NCBI GenBank assembly: GCA_003148945.1
Contig: QGGY01000011.1
Coordinates: 1-64,000 of the forward strand
Reading direction: 5' to 3'
Origin: Murimonas intestini
GTDB taxonomy: Bacteria; Bacillota; Clostridia; Lachnospirales; Lachnospiraceae
Length of the DNA: 64,000 nt
The translations under genes were made by a program, and so were the position numbers. Within the stretch, counting starts at the first letter, position 1, and every line of letters starts with the position of its first letter. The notes under the pieces were generated by a model, which worked only from the letters and a program-made list of their open reading frames with translations, made no database searches and was not told the DNA's origin. Below are positions 52,181-60,586 of the stretch, in pieces.

Positions 52181-54070
52181 TTGGAGATAAGTAAATATGG
52201 CGGGAGGCAAGAGCCCGCCCTAACTGCGTATATGTGTGAATTTGTAAAGACACTGCGGTTAGCTGATAGGAATGCAGAAGCAGCGCAGGCAGAGAACATA
52301 ATGGAAGGGCTTAAAAATCACAAATCGGAGGTGTTTTTTCTTGGGAGATTTGGTAGTGGTAAATCGACCATGATAAATGCACTGATACGTCAGAAAACGC
52401 TGTACACAAATATTGTACCGTCTACTGCGGTCATTACAAAAATCACGGCTGGGGACAGCGTGGATGAGGTGGTTATTACCTTCAAGGATAGTAAACGCCC
52501 GGATGAAAAATTATCTGTCCATGATTTTTTCGAAAATTACAGGGCTGAGTGCGGAAGTGAACATAAATATGAAGAGGTAGATTATGTGACAGTGTATAAT
52601 AAAATGCCTGATGAAAATATAACCTATGTGGATTCCCCGGACTTGATCAGTATGGAGATCCAGGACAGAAGTGCAAAAGCAGATGTGATTGTATTTGTGA
52701 TGAATGTGATGCATATGCCGAATAAGGATGAGCATCTGTATATACATAAAAATTTTGAGCGCCGCTGCCCGAACAATGTCTATTTTGTAGTTAACTGGTG
52801 GAATATGGTGCGTGAAGAAGACGAGGCGGTATGTAAAAAGATATACTTCGATGAACTGCACGACGTTTTTACAGATACGGATGGCAGGTTTGATGAAGAA
52901 CTGTATCGTTCCCGGGTATTTTTTGTAGATGCTTACACTGCTGAATGTGCCCGGACAGGTATATACAAAAAGGGAAGAAGAGGGGATAAGTTTATTGAGA
53001 CAGCTGTTCCGCCGGAGGATGATGCATATACAGGTATACCAGACTTCGAAGAAGCCTTGGGTGAGTACTTGCAGTCATCTGAATTAAAAAAACGGAAGTA
53101 TCAGAAGTATGTACAGGAATTGACGGAGATATTTCGCAGCGCTGTTAAGAATATCGAAAAGGAAATCTTAGGGCTGAAATCTTGTTTGAAAAAGGAAAAC
53201 TCAGAGTCTGCGGAAAGTACACAAAGCCAGCAGGCAGAAATAAAGAAGTTAAGAGAGTGTGACAGTGTTTTCAGGTATGCATTTCAGGAAGTTTGTATTG
53301 AATATAGGGCTGTTATTAGAGCTGGATATGATAATTTTGTAAGCGGTGTCAGCCAGGGCTGGAGAAAACATTTTGAAGGAATGGAAGCCAATTTCATTGG
53401 AAATGCCGGGGAGGTGGATTCTGCCAAGCTGCTGGAAGCTGTTAATTCTTATATTGGAGAGCAGGAAAAAAATATAACATTTACTGTGAGTGAAAATAGA
53501 AATGCTTTTATGAAGCATTTCAGCAGTTTCGCCACAGAATATGCGGAAGTTCTGAATGAGCTGGAATTAAGCGGGCAGCCCTGGAAAGATTTAGTTGAGG
53601 AAGCTATTGCCCCTTTGACAGCAACAGAATGTATTACAGAAGTTATACCTGATTTTACAAAAGAAAATTTAGATGAGGCAGACTCATATACCATGGGTAT
53701 GACATACTTTACGAAAAAGAACCAGGATATAGGAGCCCTGGTTCTGGAATATGCCAGGAATGAAGCTGTTAAAATGCTGGGATATGTACGCCTGGGTTTC
53801 CTGAAACTATTGGAAAATAAATTTACCGCAAAGATGAATGACAGCTGTGAGAGCTTTACGAAAGCACTTAAGAGGCAAGTGATATTAAAAGAGGAGCAGG
53901 CGGCAGACATTCAAAAAATGGAACAAGAGAGGGAAACAGAGGTTATGAAAGAACTGGCAAAGCTGGATAATATAAAGCGAAAGCTGACAGACAGTTTTAA
54001 TGATTTTTCGCGGGCAGCTATGGGAGAAGGTTATACGGAAGGTGAAATATTGGAACCGGCAGAAGGATGA
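52181..54070 (+). CDS. Dynamin-like GTPase 2 (tandem paralogue)
   Basis: 629 aa from TTG 52181, set by AAGGAGG 8 bp upstream; this start also puts the P-loop lysine (GRFGSGKST) at residue 61, as in its paralogue. The G domain closely matches GTPase 1 up to about residue 310, but the switch II region is altered: DSPDL replaces DSPGL and five residues are missing after it. G4 is again NWWNM. The stalk differs fully from GTPase 1 and lacks its clear membrane hairpin. It may bind but hardly hydrolyse GTP and act as the partner of GTPase 1. Confidence 0.85.
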   Translation: MEISKYGGRQEPALTAYMCEFVKTLRLADRNAEAAQAENIMEGLKNHKSEVFFLGRFGSGKSTMINALIRQKTLYTNIVPSTAVITKITAGDSVDEVVITFKDSKRPDEKLSVHDFFENYRAECGSEHKYEEVDYVTVYNKMPDENITYVDSPDLISMEIQDRSAKADVIVFVMNVMHMPNKDEHLYIHKNFERRCPNNVYFVVNWWNMVREEDEAVCKKIYFDELHDVFTDTDGRFDEELYRSRVFFVDAYTAECARTGIYKKGRRGDKFIETAVPPEDDAYTGIPDFEEALGEYLQSSELKKRKYQKYVQELTEIFRSAVKNIEKEILGLKSCLKKENSESAESTQSQQAEIKKLRECDSVFRYAFQEVCIEYRAVIRAGYDNFVSGVSQGWRKHFEGMEANFIGNAGEVDSAKLLEAVNSYIGEQEKNITFTVSENRNAFMKHFSSFATEYAEVLNELELSGQPWKDLVEEAIAPLTATECITEVIPDFTKENLDEADSYTMGMTYFTKKNQDIGALVLEYARNEAVKMLGYVRLGFLKLLENKFTAKMNDSCESFTKALKRQVILKEEQAADIQKMEQERETEVMKELAKLDNIKRKLTDSFNDFSRAAMGEGYTEGEILEPAEG

Positions 54071-54089
54071 AGGAGAAAGGATTGGTAAG

Positions 54090-54614
54090 ATGACTTACGA
54101 AGAGGTATTTCAGACACAATGGGAAAAACTCAGCGAAGAAATGGTTGAGCTGATTAATTTCCAATTAAATAACCGGGCAAAACCAGACCACGCAGAATTG
54201 AACAGGGTTTACCAGCAGAAAATGGACCGCTGGTTTACCCAGATGCAGCCGGAGGGCAGATGGCTTAAGGATAGCGGTAATCCACAGTTTCAGGATGAAA
54301 TGAAGTCAGAACTTAAGAAACTGGAATTAAAAGAAGTTCCGGTTGTCCCGCCCTTCGGGGCTGCAGCGCCGGCAGGGGCAATTGCAGCAGGGGCGGCCTG
54401 TGCTGCAATCTGCATAGCTGCAGATGTGCATGTTATGCTCAGTGCAGTTATGACAGCAGCAGGAGCGGCTGCCGCATATGGGGGAGTCAGCAGCCTCATT
54501 AGGAAAAGAAAATGCAGTACAGGGGCGGCTCTAAAGGCGGCATATAAAGAACAGCTTACAGCAGCAGGTTTCCGATTAACAGAAATCTGCAGAAAATATG
54601 GACAGGACAGTTAA
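54090..54614 (+). CDS. Small protein with hydrophobic hairpin
   Basis: 174 aa. A soluble helical N-terminal part (MTYEEVFQTQWEKLSEE, about 1-85) is followed by an Ala/Gly-rich hydrophobic hairpin (about 90-140, PAGAIAAGAACAAICIAADV and LSAVMTAAGAAAAYGGVS) and a basic C-terminus. ATG 54090 follows GAAAGG; longer in-frame readings run back into GTPase 2. It overlaps the third GTPase by 17 bases. Family unknown; it could be a membrane anchor or assembly factor for the GTPases. Confidence 0.7.
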   Translation: MTYEEVFQTQWEKLSEEMVELINFQLNNRAKPDHAELNRVYQQKMDRWFTQMQPEGRWLKDSGNPQFQDEMKSELKKLELKEVPVVPPFGAAAPAGAIAAGAACAAICIAADVHVMLSAVMTAAGAAAAYGGVSSLIRKRKCSTGAALKAAYKEQLTAAGFRLTEICRKYGQDS

Positions 54615-56172
54615 AGAAACTGTGCGGTGTGACCCGGAGAAGCTCATGGCCGTTGCCCGCACAGTGGAATATGGGAGAAAAAGGCTGGAACAGCTTCAGC
54701 AGGACCGCCCCCTTGTTGTTGTATTATGCGGCGGATTCTCTACCGGAAAATCATCATTAATTAACGCATTGCTTGGATGTGACCTGCCCACAGGGGTCAA
54801 TCCGGTGACAAAGGTCATAACAACTCTGCGCTATGGAGAGCGTCAGCGGATAATCCTGGAAAACCATGCCAGCCACCAGCAGTGGGAGGTATCTTTTGAG
54901 GCCGCCAGCCGGCTGATCACAGATCAATTGGCGGATTCCGGGCAGGAGGATATGGATATTTATTTTGAAATGCCTTCACCATTTCTTAAAAAAGGAGTGG
55001 TTCTGGTGGACACACCCGGATTGGGGGATGATCGGGAAAAGAAGCTGGATAAACTGACGAGGCAGGAAATTCATCAGGCTGATTTCTGCATTGTAACTTT
55101 TAACTGCACGAAGTTTGGAACTTATGATGAACGGGGTTTCCTGGGGGAAGTGAATGAACTGACAAATGGGAATTTTATTTCAATCCTGAATTGTATGAAT
55201 TATCTTCAGCAGGAGGAGCAGGTTATCGATCTGGAAAAAAGGGCAGAGCAGATCCTGCAGGAGTATGGGAACCAGAGAGTGGGGAAAGGCAGATATTTCA
55301 TGGTGGACTCCAGGAAAGGAGAAGTGGAGCTAAATGGTTTCGATGCCTGGCTGGAACACCTGATAGAGACGGAAGCTGAGGTGATCAAAAAGGATACTCC
55401 CCTTAACATGGCACTGGTAGAGATTCGTAAGGTCAGCGTGGAGAGCGACCGCTGTATACGTAAGGTATGGGAGCGGATTAATGAACTGAGGCAGCTTAAC
55501 GATAAAAATATCCGTGAAGTCAGGCAGAAGAGCCGCAGCACTCTGGACGGCATGAAGCAGGCGCTGCGAAATGAACTGAGCCGGACAAACCAGAGGCTGA
55601 CCCTGGATTGTATAGATGAACTGAGACGAAATATCAGATCCTGCGGTGTTACCGGATTCAGTGAAAGAGCGAAAAGCTTTGTCAGCGATGTGTTTGTAAG
55701 AGAAGGTGATGAGGTTGACGAACGCATAAGGAAGAAATACCCACAGGCAGAGCAGGAGCGATTAGGAGACAGCTTCAGGCGCAGTGTATACTATTTTAAA
55801 GTCCCGGAGCCATCCTTCCATATAGTAGAGCGCGGGTTATTTGATCCGGACAGATGGCGTTTTGGAAAAAGCTACCGTGTTTACAATAATTATGTGGATG
55901 CGGCTGTGGAAGCAGTTAAAGCAAGGCTGCTGCCTAAATTAAAGGCAATTGCAGAAGAGTATTTTAATAATATTATAAAGAATTTAGGAGAACAGCAGCC
56001 CGCTGAGATCACCGGGGGATATGAGAGTGAAATTGAAGAATTTTCTGCTTATGCAGACCTTTTTTCAGAAAAACTGCTGGATCTGATAGCAGTTCAGCAC
56101 GACATCCGGGTGATGAAGGAAGAGCTGGGGACATCTGAGTGGCCGATGCTGCACCATGCGGAAAATATTTAG
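54598..56172 (+). CDS. Dynamin-like GTPase 3
   Basis: 524 aa. G1 is CGGFSTGKSSL (Lys51), the switch I Thr lies in PVTKVITTL, G3 is DTPGLGD (Asp138) and the G4 position reads LNCMN (Asn198). Coiled-coil segments follow (about 285-345). There is no convincing membrane hairpin. It is diverged from GTPases 1 and 2 and so is not part of their recent duplication. The start overlaps the previous gene by 17 bases with only a weak RBS, which suggests translational coupling. Confidence 0.87.
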   Translation: MDRTVKETVRCDPEKLMAVARTVEYGRKRLEQLQQDRPLVVVLCGGFSTGKSSLINALLGCDLPTGVNPVTKVITTLRYGERQRIILENHASHQQWEVSFEAASRLITDQLADSGQEDMDIYFEMPSPFLKKGVVLVDTPGLGDDREKKLDKLTRQEIHQADFCIVTFNCTKFGTYDERGFLGEVNELTNGNFISILNCMNYLQQEEQVIDLEKRAEQILQEYGNQRVGKGRYFMVDSRKGEVELNGFDAWLEHLIETEAEVIKKDTPLNMALVEIRKVSVESDRCIRKVWERINELRQLNDKNIREVRQKSRSTLDGMKQALRNELSRTNQRLTLDCIDELRRNIRSCGVTGFSERAKSFVSDVFVREGDEVDERIRKKYPQAEQERLGDSFRRSVYYFKVPEPSFHIVERGLFDPDRWRFGKSYRVYNNYVDAAVEAVKARLLPKLKAIAEEYFNNIIKNLGEQQPAEITGGYESEIEEFSAYADLFSEKLLDLIAVQHDIRVMKEELGTSEWPMLHHAENI

Positions 56173-56205
56173 TTTATACAAAAAATTGTAGGGGGGATAT
56201 GGTAT

Positions 56206-56667
56206 ATGGATTATTCAAAACAGATTGCAGCAAGTATAGTTTCTTACTTTGAAGATAATAATTTTCATTATTCTTTTGATAAAGAAAGAGGTGTTATTAC
56301 AAATACATTCAATATGGAAGGTAAATTAAAAAATATACGTTATGCCATTGGCGTCCGGGAATCAGACTATATAGTTTATGCCACAGTTGATATTAATGCA
56401 GATGAAGAATGCCGGGCTGCAGTATCAGAATTCCTGACGCGTGCAAATTACGGGATGCTGTTTGGAAGTTTTGAGATGGACTACAGGGATGGGGAAATAC
56501 GATTCAGGGTTGCTGTAGACTGTGATGAATGTATGCCTTCAAGTGCAGTTATCAGGAATTCTATTATTTTTCCGCATCAGGCATTTAGTAAATATGGCAA
56601 TGGTCTGCTTACTGTAATGTTTGGGGTAATGACGCCGGAAGAAGCAATTAAGGGGATAGAAGGTTGA
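56206..56667 (+). CDS. YbjN-domain protein
   Basis: 153 aa, cytoplasmic. The sequence has the features of the YbjN/secretion-chaperone-like fold: an N-terminal helix (KQIAASIVSYFEDNNFHY), beta strands, FLTRANYGMLFGSFEMDYRD, RFRVAVDCDE, and a final helix. YbjN-type proteins are linked to stress responses and chaperone-like binding. Starts 33 bp after GTPase 3; its stop overlaps the next start by 4 bases (TTGA). Confidence 0.75.
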   Translation: MDYSKQIAASIVSYFEDNNFHYSFDKERGVITNTFNMEGKLKNIRYAIGVRESDYIVYATVDINADEECRAAVSEFLTRANYGMLFGSFEMDYRDGEIRFRVAVDCDECMPSSAVIRNSIIFPHQAFSKYGNGLLTVMFGVMTPEEAIKGIEG

Positions 56668-57845
56668 AGCTGCATCTTAATCTGAAAGATCCGGGATCCG
56701 CAGACGGAATTTATCAGATAAAAGCTGGCGGATGTATGGCAGCGTCCCTTCAGTGGGCAGATGAAAAGGGCCCTCTGGAGGATTGGACAGCTTTTGCCTA
56801 TATCCCGCTGAATGGAAATGGATGCGGAACTTTCAGGTTTACCGGAGGGAGGGCGGTGCCGCCGGAGGCGACCCATGTGATGGCCAGGGCAGTCAAGCCG
56901 GATTTTTCCGGCCGGGAAGAAATTCTGGCGCCTATACCAGGATGCCGGAAACTTATGCATACGGAGGAAGAAACCATCTTCTGTGTAATGAGTGACATCC
57001 ATCTCTCCAGTAAATCAGGCAGTTTCAGAAGGGCGCTCAGGACGGCTGGTGATCCGGATTTCATTCTTCTGGCCGGGGACTTGACAAATGACGGAAGGCC
57101 GGAACAGTTTGAGCAGGTATGCCGGTGTATCGAAGAGGAGGCAGCAGATATTCCGGTGTTTGCAGTAGCAGGCAACCATGACATACTATTAAAACCTCTG
57201 CCTCAGGTGGACCAGAATGTGGGCAGCTATTACAGGCTGCAGGACTGGCTGTGCCGGAGAGCCCGCCGGGCCGGGATAAAATGGGAACAGGATATAAGCG
57301 GTGCTTACAGTGCCTATGCAGGAGCAGGCGGTGAAGAGATAGATATAACAGGCCTGAATGCCGTATCTCACTGGCGCAGGTTTGTATTCCCGGGCGGACG
57401 ACAGCTGAACTGGCTGGAAAGGCACCTGGAAAGTGTGGAAGATGGAAAGCTGCATATAGTACTGTGCCATGCTCCGATGATGTCCCATAATCCCATGCGC
57501 CGCGGCGGTACGAAAAGCCCATATTTGAGCCGGGATGAAGAATTACAGCAGCTCCTGGACAGGCACAGCCAGATTTTATTTATATCAGGGCACACCCATA
57601 TATCATTAAATGAGCTGCCGGGATGTGTGGAGTATGATGCGGGCAGAGGGAATATTTATGTCAATGACGCATGTATATGCCCCTCCGCCCTGCATACAGG
57701 AGAGACACTGGCAGCAGGTGAGTGGACCGAAGGCTCAGTCATGGATGTGCGCGTTGGCAGGCAGGAAATAGAACTGATTGGAAGGTCTGTTATAAGCGGA
57801 AAGAAAATTTCCAGAGGATATTACAGGATCAGCCGTTACATTTGA
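56664..57845 (+). CDS. Calcineurin-like metallophosphoesterase
   Basis: 393 aa. An N-terminal beta-rich domain of about 100 residues precedes the phosphoesterase domain: MSDIHLS (Asp111, His113), LLAGDLTNDG, VAGNHDIL, IVLCHAPMM and ISGHTHISL give the full set of metal ligands. Substrate is open (nucleotide, phospholipid or protein). TTG 56664 is the start, 7 bp after AAGGGGA and overlapping the YbjN gene. It is the last gene of the GTPase operon; no convincing terminator follows. Confidence 0.87.
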   Translation: MKLHLNLKDPGSADGIYQIKAGGCMAASLQWADEKGPLEDWTAFAYIPLNGNGCGTFRFTGGRAVPPEATHVMARAVKPDFSGREEILAPIPGCRKLMHTEEETIFCVMSDIHLSSKSGSFRRALRTAGDPDFILLAGDLTNDGRPEQFEQVCRCIEEEAADIPVFAVAGNHDILLKPLPQVDQNVGSYYRLQDWLCRRARRAGIKWEQDISGAYSAYAGAGGEEIDITGLNAVSHWRRFVFPGGRQLNWLERHLESVEDGKLHIVLCHAPMMSHNPMRRGGTKSPYLSRDEELQQLLDRHSQILFISGHTHISLNELPGCVEYDAGRGNIYVNDACICPSALHTGETLAAGEWTEGSVMDVRVGRQEIELIGRSVISGKKISRGYYRISRYI

Positions 57846-57908
57846 CAGCCTATCTTGCGTACCTTGCTGAATTGTTACTAAATCTTTAATAATATGGATT
57901 GCAATATG

Positions 57909-57937
57909 TTGCCAAACTTGGTTTAGCATGATATAAT
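57909..57937 (+). promoter_or_regulatory. Promoter of the HicAB-like locus
   Basis: TTGCCA (57909-57914) and TATAAT (57932-57937) with a 17-bp spacer, 54 bases before the start of the HicA remnant. Confidence 0.65.
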
Positions 57938-57991
57938 TAAGTAACTAAAAAATAGTTGCATAGAATAAAGCAGCGGTGGTGATAAATATAG

Positions 57992-58159
57992 ATGCCAAAG
58001 AAAAGTGATCTGCTAGAAAAATTGTGCAGAAAACCTATACCTAAGAACTTTACGAAAAGAGTATTACAGTTTGATGAACCACATCCGGGAAATGAGCTAT
58101 ATGGATATCAGATCAAGAAAACAATACAATTTTTAAAGGATATTGGCGAGATTGAATAA
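57992..58159 (+). pseudogene. hicA: HicA toxin remnant with internal deletion
   Basis: 55 aa. The N-terminus MPKKSDLLEKL and PIPKNFT match HicA mRNA interferase toxins, and the end (VLQFDEPHPGNELYGYQIK, FLKDIGEI) matches the C-terminus of clostridial HicA. Full-length HicA has about 80-90 residues; the central part with the catalytic Gly-Ser-His strand is missing, with the frame kept (join near FTK/RVL). The toxin is therefore probably inactive. Start behind GGTGGTGA; HicB follows 21 bp later. Confidence 0.7.
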
Positions 58160-58180
58160 AAAATATTGGCAGGTGATTAT

Positions 58181-58663
58181 ATGAGCTCAATGTTAGAATA
58201 TAAGGGATATCATGCAACTATAGAATATGATGCAGAAGATGATATTTTTGTTGGTGATGTATTTGGCATTACAGATTCCTTAAATTTTCATGGAAATTCT
58301 GTTGATGAATTGAAAAACACTTTTTCACAATGTATAGATAATTATTTAGAATTATGTGAGAAAATAGGAAAAAATCCAGATAAAGAATTTAAGGGAACCT
58401 TTAATGTAAGAATACCACCGGAACTTCACAAAAAGGCTGCTTTAGCAGCAGCAAAGCAAAAAATAACTTTAAATCAGTATGTTGTTAAGGCGATAGATAA
58501 ATCTTTTGAAGAAAATAAAGGCAGTAAAGAAACAATTATTTATATTCCATATGGTACAAGGCAAACAGACTGGGAAAATGGGGCGGACGAATCATTTAAA
58601 GTATTTTGTCAGGTGGGTTCTATTGTGACTAAAAAGGAGAGTGTGTCATATGTCGGAAATTAA
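58181..58663 (+). CDS. hicB: HicB-family antitoxin
   Basis: 160 aa. Residues 1-70 form the HicB partial RNase-H-like fold (YHATIEYDAEDDIFVGDVFG, then LKNTFSQCIDNYLELCEKIG); residues about 80-115 are a ribbon-helix-helix DNA-binding motif (FNVRIPPELHKKAALAAAKQ, ITLNQYVVKAID); about 45 further residues form a tail of unknown role. ATG 58181 follows AGGTGA; a TTG at 58166 lies ahead of that RBS. It would normally neutralise HicA and repress the operon, but its toxin partner here is damaged. Confidence 0.85.
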   Translation: MSSMLEYKGYHATIEYDAEDDIFVGDVFGITDSLNFHGNSVDELKNTFSQCIDNYLELCEKIGKNPDKEFKGTFNVRIPPELHKKAALAAAKQKITLNQYVVKAIDKSFEENKGSKETIIYIPYGTRQTDWENGADESFKVFCQVGSIVTKKESVSYVGN

Positions 58664-59015
58664 TGCGAAAATAATAAAACTAAAGATAATCAGTGCTAAT
58701 ATTATTGTATCCAGAAGACCTTTAAAGCGATTAGAAGTAAGCGTAGAATGCCGGGCCAAATTAAAGACGCCTGGTGAAGAGGATAATAAAAGTGTGCTGT
58801 TGAATATAGAATTAAGTGTAGGGGCAAAAAATGATGATTTAAAGATTGAATTTGATGCTGATACTATCTTTGAATTGGATCAGATACCCGATGATTATAA
58901 CATGATTGCAGAACAGAAGCTTATACCTCTTGCAAGAACTGTTCTGTTTGAAAAATTAGATGAAATGTTAGTTAGTATGGGATATGAAAAAATGAAATTG
59001 GCAGAACAAATGTAA
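58650..59015 (+). CDS. Possible SecB-like chaperone of a toxin-antitoxin locus
   Basis: 121 aa. Alternating beta strands (about 5-80: IIKLKIISANIIVSRR, KSVLLNIELSVGAK) are followed by a C-terminal helix EQKLIPLARTVLFEKLDEML and GYEKM, reminiscent of the PLAR helix of SecB-fold proteins. SecB-like chaperones are known third partners of HicAB and HigBA systems, so the place of the gene (overlapping hicB by 14 bases, RBS AGGAGAG) supports this. The similarity is weak and from memory; an unrelated small protein is possible. Confidence 0.5.
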   Translation: MSEINAKIIKLKIISANIIVSRRPLKRLEVSVECRAKLKTPGEEDNKSVLLNIELSVGAKNDDLKIEFDADTIFELDQIPDDYNMIAEQKLIPLARTVLFEKLDEMLVSMGYEKMKLAEQM

Positions 59016-59040
59016 AAATTTATTTTTAAATTAATGGCGT

Positions 59041-59097
59041 AAAAAAGCAAGGTATATATTGTCAGGATATTTTAACAAAAAATCCTTGCTTTTTTTG
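59041..59097 (+). terminator. Rho-independent terminator of the HicAB-like locus
   Basis: AAAAAGCAAGG (59042-59052) pairs with CCTTGCTTTTT (59084-59094) across a loop of about 31 nt, followed by more T. Confidence 0.75.
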
Positions 59098-59114
59098 AAA
59101 CAAAGTGATATACT
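59086..59114 (+). promoter_or_regulatory. Promoter of tRNA-Gly
   Basis: TTGCTT (59086-59091) and TATACT (59109-59114) with a 17-bp spacer; the -35 lies within the 3' arm of the preceding terminator. Confidence 0.55.
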
Positions 59115-59130
59115 ATCAGAGTTAGAAAAT

Positions 59131-59201
59131 GCGGGTGTAGTTCAATGGTAGAACACCAGCCTTCCAAGCTGGATACGTGGGTTCGATTCCCATCACCCGC
59201 T
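59131..59201 (+). tRNA. tRNA-Gly (anticodon TCC)
   Basis: 71 nt. Acceptor stem GCGGGTG with CACCCGC, discriminator T; anticodon stem CCAGC/GCTGG around CTTCCAA (anticodon TCC); T arm GTGGGTTCGATTCCCAT. CCA is not encoded. A T run follows directly. Confidence 0.96.
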
Positions 59202-59263
59202 TTTTTGTATGCCCTGGCGCAGGGCAGGTTAAAAGCCGACAAGGTGTATATTTTGTTTTTTAG

Positions 59264-60241
59264 TCAGGCAGCATCCTCAGATGCCTCAGCACGATATGTA
59301 TCAATAAGGTTTTGTATTTCGCTGTTCCCTTCTACTCCTTCTAAATCGTAAAGGTATCCATTAAAATCGTCCAGTGTCCACGTCCCCTCGTCATAAATGT
59401 AGGTCAGGTCCAGACGGCCGAGATACTGATCCTGTTCTCCTCCTCCCTGTAGAATTGGAGTACTCTTGAAGCCTTCATCTCCCGGATAATAGACAGGGCT
59501 TGTAATAATATAATGGTCATCTGCGCCTATCACCGCACTTATACCCTCTACATTTGCTATTTTTGTGTCTACTGCCAGACCGGTATGGGAAAGTACTATA
59601 TTGATGTCTGTCTGCGGCTTCACCTCTTCAATAATCTTACCAACCGTGATCTCGCCGCTTTCAAAGGTTTTGTCAGAAACCTCTTTCCAGTCTCTGTCCT
59701 GAGGCTTTAGGGAAGTGACTCCAATAATCCCCACTTTTAATCCCCCGACTTCTTTAATTGTATAAGGGTCTGCGTTGTCGATATATTCTCCTGTGTTATT
59801 CATGGTTACATTGGCACAGAGAGTTGGAAACTCAGCGAGTCCGATCAGGTTCTGGAGCTGTTCATTGCCCTGTACGATGCTCCCGCCCTTGGGAGGTACG
59901 CGGAAATCGTTGTTTCCTAATACCCAGGCATCATAACCCATGGCGTTTAACAGTTCCATCTCAGGGATTCCCTGCTGCTCCTGGAATTCACCCCGGAGAA
60001 AGATATCTCCTCCGTTTAATACCAGAAGGTTGTCACATTCCTCTCTTGCCTGGTCGATAAGGGTTTTGAACTGTGGCAGCCGGTCCACACGTCCATGGAT
60101 ATCATTGTTATACACGATGGAAAGCTGGTAGGTATCCCCCTGTGCTGCATCAGAAGCCTGGGCTGTGAGAGAAGAGGCAGCAGTGGCTGCCAGTACTGCT
60201 GTCATTGATAAGATCGCTGCTTTTTTTCTCAGGTTAAACAT
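59264..60241 (-). CDS. Secreted 5'-nucleotidase/UshA-like phosphoesterase
   Basis: 325 aa with a signal peptide (ILSMTAVLAATAASSLTAQA). The calcineurin-like domain has SIVYNNDIHGR, VLNGGDIFLRG, VLGNNDF, IVLSHTG and IGADDHY. Two sites deviate from UshA-type enzymes: GNHE/GNHD is GNND, so the catalytic His is Asn, and the last GxHxH region is GADDHY. The C-terminal 5'-nucleotidase specificity domain is absent. ATG 60241 is 8 bp from GAAGGAG; ATG 60271 contains that RBS. Extracellular removal of phosphate from nucleotides would feed the secreted nucleoside hydrolase, but activity is uncertain. Confidence 0.78.
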   Translation of the reverse strand: MFNLRKKAAILSMTAVLAATAASSLTAQASDAAQGDTYQLSIVYNNDIHGRVDRLPQFKTLIDQAREECDNLLVLNGGDIFLRGEFQEQQGIPEMELLNAMGYDAWVLGNNDFRVPPKGGSIVQGNEQLQNLIGLAEFPTLCANVTMNNTGEYIDNADPYTIKEVGGLKVGIIGVTSLKPQDRDWKEVSDKTFESGEITVGKIIEEVKPQTDINIVLSHTGLAVDTKIANVEGISAVIGADDHYIITSPVYYPGDEGFKSTPILQGGGEQDQYLGRLDLTYIYDEGTWTLDDFNGYLYDLEGVEGNSEIQNLIDTYRAEASEDAA

Positions 60242-60469
60242 AGTTTTTCTCCTTCTTTTGTGATTTTTCACTCTTGGATCATTTTTTACGGCCGGTGCAG
60301 TATATCTGCAGGCCTGTTGGATCGTTGCGCAGGTTTATCATAACAGCCGGTTGTAACAGCCACATCAAAGGCAGATAAAAATTTTGTTAAGTACAATAAC
60401 TTGTGTAGGAATAAATAACTAAAAAAGAAGGTGAAATATTGTGTATTATGGCAAAATGCACAATAGAGA

Positions 60470-60544
60470 TTGACAAATCATCAGTCCGGGCCTATACTCA
60501 AATTATAAAGTTAGTTTAACGTTTTCGTAAAAGGTTTAACTAAC
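60470..60544 (+). promoter_or_regulatory. Promoter and operator of the LacI/UroD/ribokinase operon
   Basis: TTGACA (60470-60475) and TATACT (60493-60498) with a 17-bp spacer. Downstream lies GTTAGTTTAAC (60510-60520) with the near-inverted copy GTTTAACTAAC (60534-60544), and between them ACGTTTTCGT (60519-60528), a LacI-type core. Position at about +5 to +40 suits autorepression. The 345-base gap to the minus-strand gene holds nothing else clear. Confidence 0.65.
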
Positions 60545-60586
60545 TCAGCAAGGGCAGTGCAGCCTGGGCATCAAGGGGGAAAGAGA

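Noticed and set aside
23243..59201. tRNA genes as attachment sites of an integrated element
   Set aside because: No integrase gene and no duplicated tRNA 3' end is visible in the window.
59210..59226. TGCCCTG/CAGGGCA hairpin as a terminator
   Set aside because: There is no T run on either side in the right orientation.
60260..60271. GTGATTTTTCAC as a CRP-like site
   Set aside because: The half sites are 4 bp apart and lie next to an RBS, after the likely start of transcription.
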